Position numbers and translations under genes: made by a program. From CAYRTV01 sp964505785 (GTDB lineage Bacteria > Acidobacteriota > Aminicenantia > Aminicenantales > Aminicenantaceae), in NCBI GenBank assembly GCA_964505785.1, contig CAZDJZ010000002.1:248001-312000 (forward strand): a stretch of 64,000 nt of DNA, in the 5' to 3' direction. Below, piece after piece: positions 60,656 through 64,000 of the stretch (its first letter is position 1; every line of letters begins with the position of its first letter). Under the pieces are notes generated by a model. The model made no database searches and was not told the origin of the DNA. It saw only the letters and a list, made by a program, of their open reading frames with translations.

Positions 60656-60977
60656 TTTTTCTTCCTCCAAAAAAGTGAGTACATAATATTTTACCATGAA
60701 TTCATCATGAGAATAATTCACTTCAAATAATGAAAATGACCCCTATGTCATTCCCGGAGGGAAGCAGCGGGAATCTTAGACAGCATCGTTATGCTCGCTT
60801 CGCTCGTGCTCATCGCGTACTTTTAGTCCATCTAAGCTTATCTAGGTCTGTTCAATCTGTTCGGTCGGCTCGCTTTATTATGCTTCTCCGTTGCCCATAT
60901 CCGGATTAGAACGCTTGGCTCAAGGACGAAAGCTGCGCTGTCGTTTCCAAACGAGTAAAGCAGGCTAATAATCCAGC
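60656..60977. other. Intergenic region with GC-rich repeat-like stretch
   Basis: 322 bp between the Memo gene start and the saccharopine dehydrogenase end. Apart from the 5' leader of the Memo gene it holds the stretch at 60788-60900 that resembles the intergenic DNA at 10890-11000 (CGCTTCGCTCG, CTCATCGCG, GGTCTGTTCAA). No gene or RNA is recognised. Confidence 0.5.
60788..60900. repeat. Possible second dispersed repeat, copy B
   Basis: Shares TATGCT, CGCTCG(T/C)G, TCATC-CGC and GGTCTG-TTCAA in order with 10890-11000. Found by eye with patchy identity, so only a candidate family. Confidence 0.3.
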
Positions 60978-62321
60978 TTATGTGAGCTGTTCTATTTTCT
61001 CTTTAAAAGAAATCCCTTCCTGTTCCATTTCCTTGAGGAGCGGCAAATAAATGTCCGGAGTGACAGGAATATGCACTCCGGTTTTCCGGATGGATCCTTC
61101 CAATATCAATTTTGCGGCCGCCGCAACCGGCAACCCGACTGTCCTTGCCATAGCGGTACTTCCTCCGGGAATGCCGAAATCAAGGAGAGTAGACGTAATT
61201 TTTTCTCTGGAGCCATCCGGATAAGAAACAGAAAAGGAATGTTTCAGCGTTATCATATCCCGCTCTCTGGCTTTATATTTAAGTTTATCCTCCATCAAAT
61301 GAACCATAATATCCAAAGGGGAACCTTTTCGCAGAGGCAGGGTTTTTTTACTGAACAAGTCAAGATATTCCAAACAGTGTATGAAGAATGAATCCGGTTT
61401 TATGTTAAACTCGGATGCTATTGCAGCCCGAATATCTCCGGCGGCGCCGATCCCGGTAACCAGCCGCAAAAATTCTTGATGTGAAAATCCTACCCAGTCC
61501 ATTTCATTTTCGTTCAGAAGGCCGCTGGATTGAGCCAAGTCCATGAACTCACACCATCCCGGATATCGAAGCGTTCCGCGCAGCATGGTTTTCACATTGG
61601 GAATACCGTAGAGATTGATATAAGAAAGTGAATTGCGGTTCGGATAGCCTTCCAGCTCTCCGATGTTTTCTACCGGTATCCGCATGGTCTGTTTAAACAA
61701 CCGGTTGGCTGGGATATGCATTTTACGCCCGTCAAGTAAATAATCGGCGTTATTTTTTCCCGCCAGCAGTACACCCCGGGGGCTCCATGAGAATTTGTAC
61801 CCGAACGGATTATCATTGGCGTCGGGAGCTGGAAGTCCGCCGCAGAAAGAAAGAAATGCCTCAACTTCCCCTTCATTTTTCTGAACCCGGTCAATAATCC
61901 TTTTGGCTTCCATATGATCAAGTCCGGGATCCAAGCCAATCTCGTTCAGGAAGAAAAGTCCCGCTTCTTTCACCTCACGGTCCAGGCTTTTTAATTCTTC
62001 ACTGACATAGGATGCGGTGAGTAAATTTTTTTTGTGCGTCAGGCAGGCTGCAGCTATCCGTGAATGAAATGTGTAAGGAAGAAGGCTGATAACAATATCC
62101 GCTGAAGAAACCGCTGCCTGCAAATCCTTGTCTTCCTGAATATCTAAACATACAGCTTTTCCGGAAGGATGCCCCTCAATTAGCTTGTCAGCCCGTGTCC
62201 TATACTGATCGGCCAGTATAACTTCGATTCCGGGCTCTTTTAAAAAATAATCAATCACCGGTGGTGCGACGGATCCGGCTCCCAAAACCAATACTTCATG
62301 TTTATTTTGTGATTTTGTCAT
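60978..62321 (-). CDS. Saccharopine dehydrogenase (AASS C-terminal type)
   Basis: A 447-residue protein matching the saccharopine dehydrogenase half of eukaryotic AASS/LYS9. The N-terminal Rossmann motif is VLVLGAGSVAPPVIDYFL (near 10-27), followed by ADIVISLLPYTFH, NEIGLDPGLDHMEA and the later GTLRYPGWCEF. It splits saccharopine into glutamate and alpha-aminoadipate semialdehyde with NAD(P)+. I choose ATG 62321 because AAGGA precedes it; a TTG at 62342 would overlap the upstream gene by 4 bp. It is paired 17 bp downstream of the lysine-ketoglutarate reductase gene. Confidence 0.9.
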   Translation of the reverse strand: MTKSQNKHEVLVLGAGSVAPPVIDYFLKEPGIEVILADQYRTRADKLIEGHPSGKAVCLDIQEDKDLQAAVSSADIVISLLPYTFHSRIAAACLTHKKNLLTASYVSEELKSLDREVKEAGLFFLNEIGLDPGLDHMEAKRIIDRVQKNEGEVEAFLSFCGGLPAPDANDNPFGYKFSWSPRGVLLAGKNNADYLLDGRKMHIPANRLFKQTMRIPVENIGELEGYPNRNSLSYINLYGIPNVKTMLRGTLRYPGWCEFMDLAQSSGLLNENEMDWVGFSHQEFLRLVTGIGAAGDIRAAIASEFNIKPDSFFIHCLEYLDLFSKKTLPLRKGSPLDIMVHLMEDKLKYKARERDMITLKHSFSVSYPDGSREKITSTLLDFGIPGGSTAMARTVGLPVAAAAKLILEGSIRKTGVHIPVTPDIYLPLLKEMEQEGISFKEKIEQLT

Positions 62322-62338
62322 AATGGTATCCTTTAGGC

Positions 62339-63664
62339 TCAAATGAATTTATTCAAATACCGGTAATCTGGAGTCAATTCTCCTTTATAAAGCACCACGG
62401 CTCTTCGAATTGGAGCCGGCAGCTCAATATTCTCAAAGGCCTTTGAAAAATCGCTTCGAGCGAGTGATGGGAGAAAAGGCTTCAATGCTTGGCTGAAAAA
62501 AGCGGATGACTCCAATGGAATTTCGGCCGGAAGGTTATCAATTGTCATCAATGCAATCCCTTTATGGCGAATGTCATTGGATTTTTTTCTTTCTACAGGA
62601 TCATAGATGTAAAAAGGCTGGTCGGGGGTTGTTGAATAAAAGTTACACTCAATAGAACCTTCAATATCACAAGATATATCACCAATCACCTTCAATCTGG
62701 GGAGCTCACTGTCTCTGAATAGCCTTTCCAAGGATTCCTGAGTAATAAAGCGTGGATATTTGGGAGTCCAATATATACAATTAACCACAGCGCTCAAATA
62801 TGGGAGATAGCTGTCGAACTTAGATCTGTATTTGCCGGGAGACTGGTAGTAATCTTCCAAGGAGAAAGGGATGTCCGTACTTTTTGGATGAACCATATCT
62901 TCTTCTTTAAAAACAACTTTATAGAAACGGTGAGACGCAAAATCACCGCTTTCCATAAAGGACGGCAGATCAGCAGGCTTGATTTCTTTATGCGGCAGCA
63001 AATCAAATATTTCCTGAGCCCCAGCTGATGTCCGGCCGTATCCGGCAAATCCGATGATAACGGGTTTGAGCTTAGGATCCAGGCCGGAGTTATATATCTC
63101 CCACCCGATTTTTTTGATTTTTTCTTTTATCTCAACCAGGCTCTGATATTTGTGCGGCTGGTCAATTCGAATTAAAGGCGTATCAATTCCTTCCACGGCC
63201 CATTTTTGTCCTAATGCATGAAGAACTTCCACCATTCCTGCTTGGCCGGCCTGAATTCCAAAGAATAACAAGCGCCGGCCGCTTCCATCTGTAATCTTCT
63301 CATACTCGATTAACGTGCATTGTTTGTCCATTAATATCTTCAGCATGGGCATATTTTGCGACTGCCCTTTAATAGTATGAGAAAAAAACAGATAAACCTT
63401 GCCCTTCATGATCAGTTCGACCGGAATTTCTTTGACAGCCAGGATGATGCTGCATGGAGAAAGATCTTCTTTAACATCCACTCCTTCCCGCCTGTAATCT
63501 TCGTCCGCGAAAACCCGGGTCCGGGACGGCTGAATCAAGATGCGGATCCCGTGCTCCTGAATAAGTTCCCGCGCATGGGATGGAATCAGGGGAACCCTGC
63601 GCTCCCAGATGTTTTTGTCTTCACGGCGGATACCTATGATGGTTTGATTTTTTTCAGTATTCAT
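62339..63664 (-). CDS. Lysine-ketoglutarate reductase (AASS N-terminal type)
   Basis: A 441-residue protein matching the lysine-ketoglutarate reductase half of AASS. IGIRREDKNIWERRVPLIPSHA (near 8-29) is the AlaDh/PNT N-terminal signature, FSHTIKGQSQNMPML, IEYEKITDG and VIIGFAGYGRTSAGAQEIF follow. It condenses lysine with 2-oxoglutarate to saccharopine using NADPH. With the next gene this makes the lysine-to-aminoadipate-semialdehyde route as two separate genes instead of one bifunctional protein. ATG 63664 with GAAGGGA upstream is used. Confidence 0.9.
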   Translation of the reverse strand: MNTEKNQTIIGIRREDKNIWERRVPLIPSHARELIQEHGIRILIQPSRTRVFADEDYRREGVDVKEDLSPCSIILAVKEIPVELIMKGKVYLFFSHTIKGQSQNMPMLKILMDKQCTLIEYEKITDGSGRRLLFFGIQAGQAGMVEVLHALGQKWAVEGIDTPLIRIDQPHKYQSLVEIKEKIKKIGWEIYNSGLDPKLKPVIIGFAGYGRTSAGAQEIFDLLPHKEIKPADLPSFMESGDFASHRFYKVVFKEEDMVHPKSTDIPFSLEDYYQSPGKYRSKFDSYLPYLSAVVNCIYWTPKYPRFITQESLERLFRDSELPRLKVIGDISCDIEGSIECNFYSTTPDQPFYIYDPVERKKSNDIRHKGIALMTIDNLPAEIPLESSAFFSQALKPFLPSLARSDFSKAFENIELPAPIRRAVVLYKGELTPDYRYLNKFI

Positions 63665-63785
63665 TAAATGATTCCCTTCAAAAAATAAATTATGGCATAA
63701 CTGCAAACTCAGGGTCAATAAATTTTAAAATGATGTTGACCTTAAAGGAAATATTTTCAATAATAAAAAATCAACAGGATAAATC

Positions 63786-64000
63786 ATGATTAAATTTTTC
63801 AACACCTTATCAGGAAAAATTGATGTTTTCCATCCGCTTAAAGCAGGTGAAGCCGGGTTATATACATGCGGCCCTACAGTTTATGACTTTGCTCATATCG
63901 GAAACTTTCGTGCCTATGTCTTTGAGGATCTCTTGAAACGGTTTCTGCAGCATAAAGGTTTTAACGTTCATCATGTCATGAACATAACGGATGTGGATGA
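63786..64000 (+). CDS. cysS: Cysteinyl-tRNA synthetase, N-terminal part
   Basis: The first 71 codons of a class I synthetase, cut by the window end. The start reads MIKFFNTLSGKIDVF and continues with the hallmark GLYTCGPTVYDFAHIGNFR (zinc Cys and HIGH-like HIGN) and VMNITDVDD. AGGA lies before ATG. It charges tRNA-Cys. Divergent from the lysine-ketoglutarate reductase gene, with a 121-bp shared 5' region. Confidence 0.95.
   Translation, partial: MIKFFNTLSGKIDVFHPLKAGEAGLYTCGPTVYDFAHIGNFRAYVFEDLLKRFLQHKGFNVHHVMNITDVD

Noticed and set aside
1..64000. CRISPR arrays, prophage, transposases, rRNA genes
   Set aside because: No regularly spaced repeats, no integrase/transposase-like protein and no rRNA-like sequence were seen when reading the window.

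Overview
The window reads as a chromosomal segment of a Gram-negative-type, probably anaerobic or facultatively anaerobic heterotrophic bacterium of moderate GC. The evidence is lipoproteins and secreted proteases, a complete-looking ceramide/sphingolipid gene cluster, a molybdopterin oxidoreductase, Fe-S proteins and QueH. Gene content and style (M1 and M24 peptidases, AASS-type lysine pathway, Memo protein, TPR-rich secreted proteins) would fit an Acidobacteriota/Aminicenantes-like lineage. That placement is an inference; there is no rRNA or other phylogenetic marker here that I could place firmly by eye. There is no phage, transposase or CRISPR array.

Layout. 1-14.8 kb: a mixed set of metabolic and housekeeping genes (methyltransferase, NYN/LOTUS RNA-binding protein, acyl-CoA synthetase, Tex, GAPDH, a phosphoribosyltransferase, M1 peptidase, cyclase, Crp/Fnr regulator, ferredoxin-like protein, homocysteine methyltransferase). 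14.9-19.9 kb: queH, then egtD (histidine trimethylation to hercynine) followed after 10 bp by a 1132-residue protein that fuses a molybdopterin/4Fe-4S oxidoreductase to a cysteine desulfurase. This is the most unusual item in the window and looks like a dedicated oxygen-independent hercynine-sulfurising (ergothioneine-type) system. 20.0-22.0 kb: parA-parB preceded by two 16-bp GC-rich palindromes of one consensus, candidate parS-like sites. 22.2-25.5 kb: a thioesterase, a methyltransferase with an Ig-like tail and an Fe-S RecB-family nuclease. 25.7-31.7 kb: sphingolipid cluster (serine palmitoyltransferase-like enzyme, CPBP membrane protein, two CerR-like epimerases, a ketosphinganine-reductase-like SDR, a GNAT-like putative ceramide synthase). 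31.7-36.8 kb: membrane and secreted proteins, including a secreted FAM20/HipA-like kinase, an SPOR-NlpC/P60 lipoprotein, a TPR lipoprotein and an M24 peptidase.

36.8-43.9 kb is a protein quality control block on the minus strand, tRNA-Leu - tig - clpP - clpX - lon - rho. 44.2-48.7 kb holds a protease-TPR protein, small membrane proteins, a diacylglycerol-kinase-like lipid kinase and a lytic transglycosylase. 48.8-59.7 kb is a long minus-strand run, hrcA-grpE-dnaK-dnaJ-rsmE-Ser/Thr kinase-ilvE-pilT-alaS, in which DnaK lacks the C-terminal lid. 59.8-63.7 kb has a Memo-like protein and a split lysine-ketoglutarate reductase/saccharopine dehydrogenase pair. The window ends inside cysS.

A short dispersed repeat with core CCCGTGAATAATCCAGGT occurs about seven times, always between genes and in both orientations. 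It looks like a REP/MITE-type element of this genome. Start codons were moved from the longest reading frame to an internal start wherever a Shine-Dalgarno sequence or family alignment favoured it; each such case is stated.
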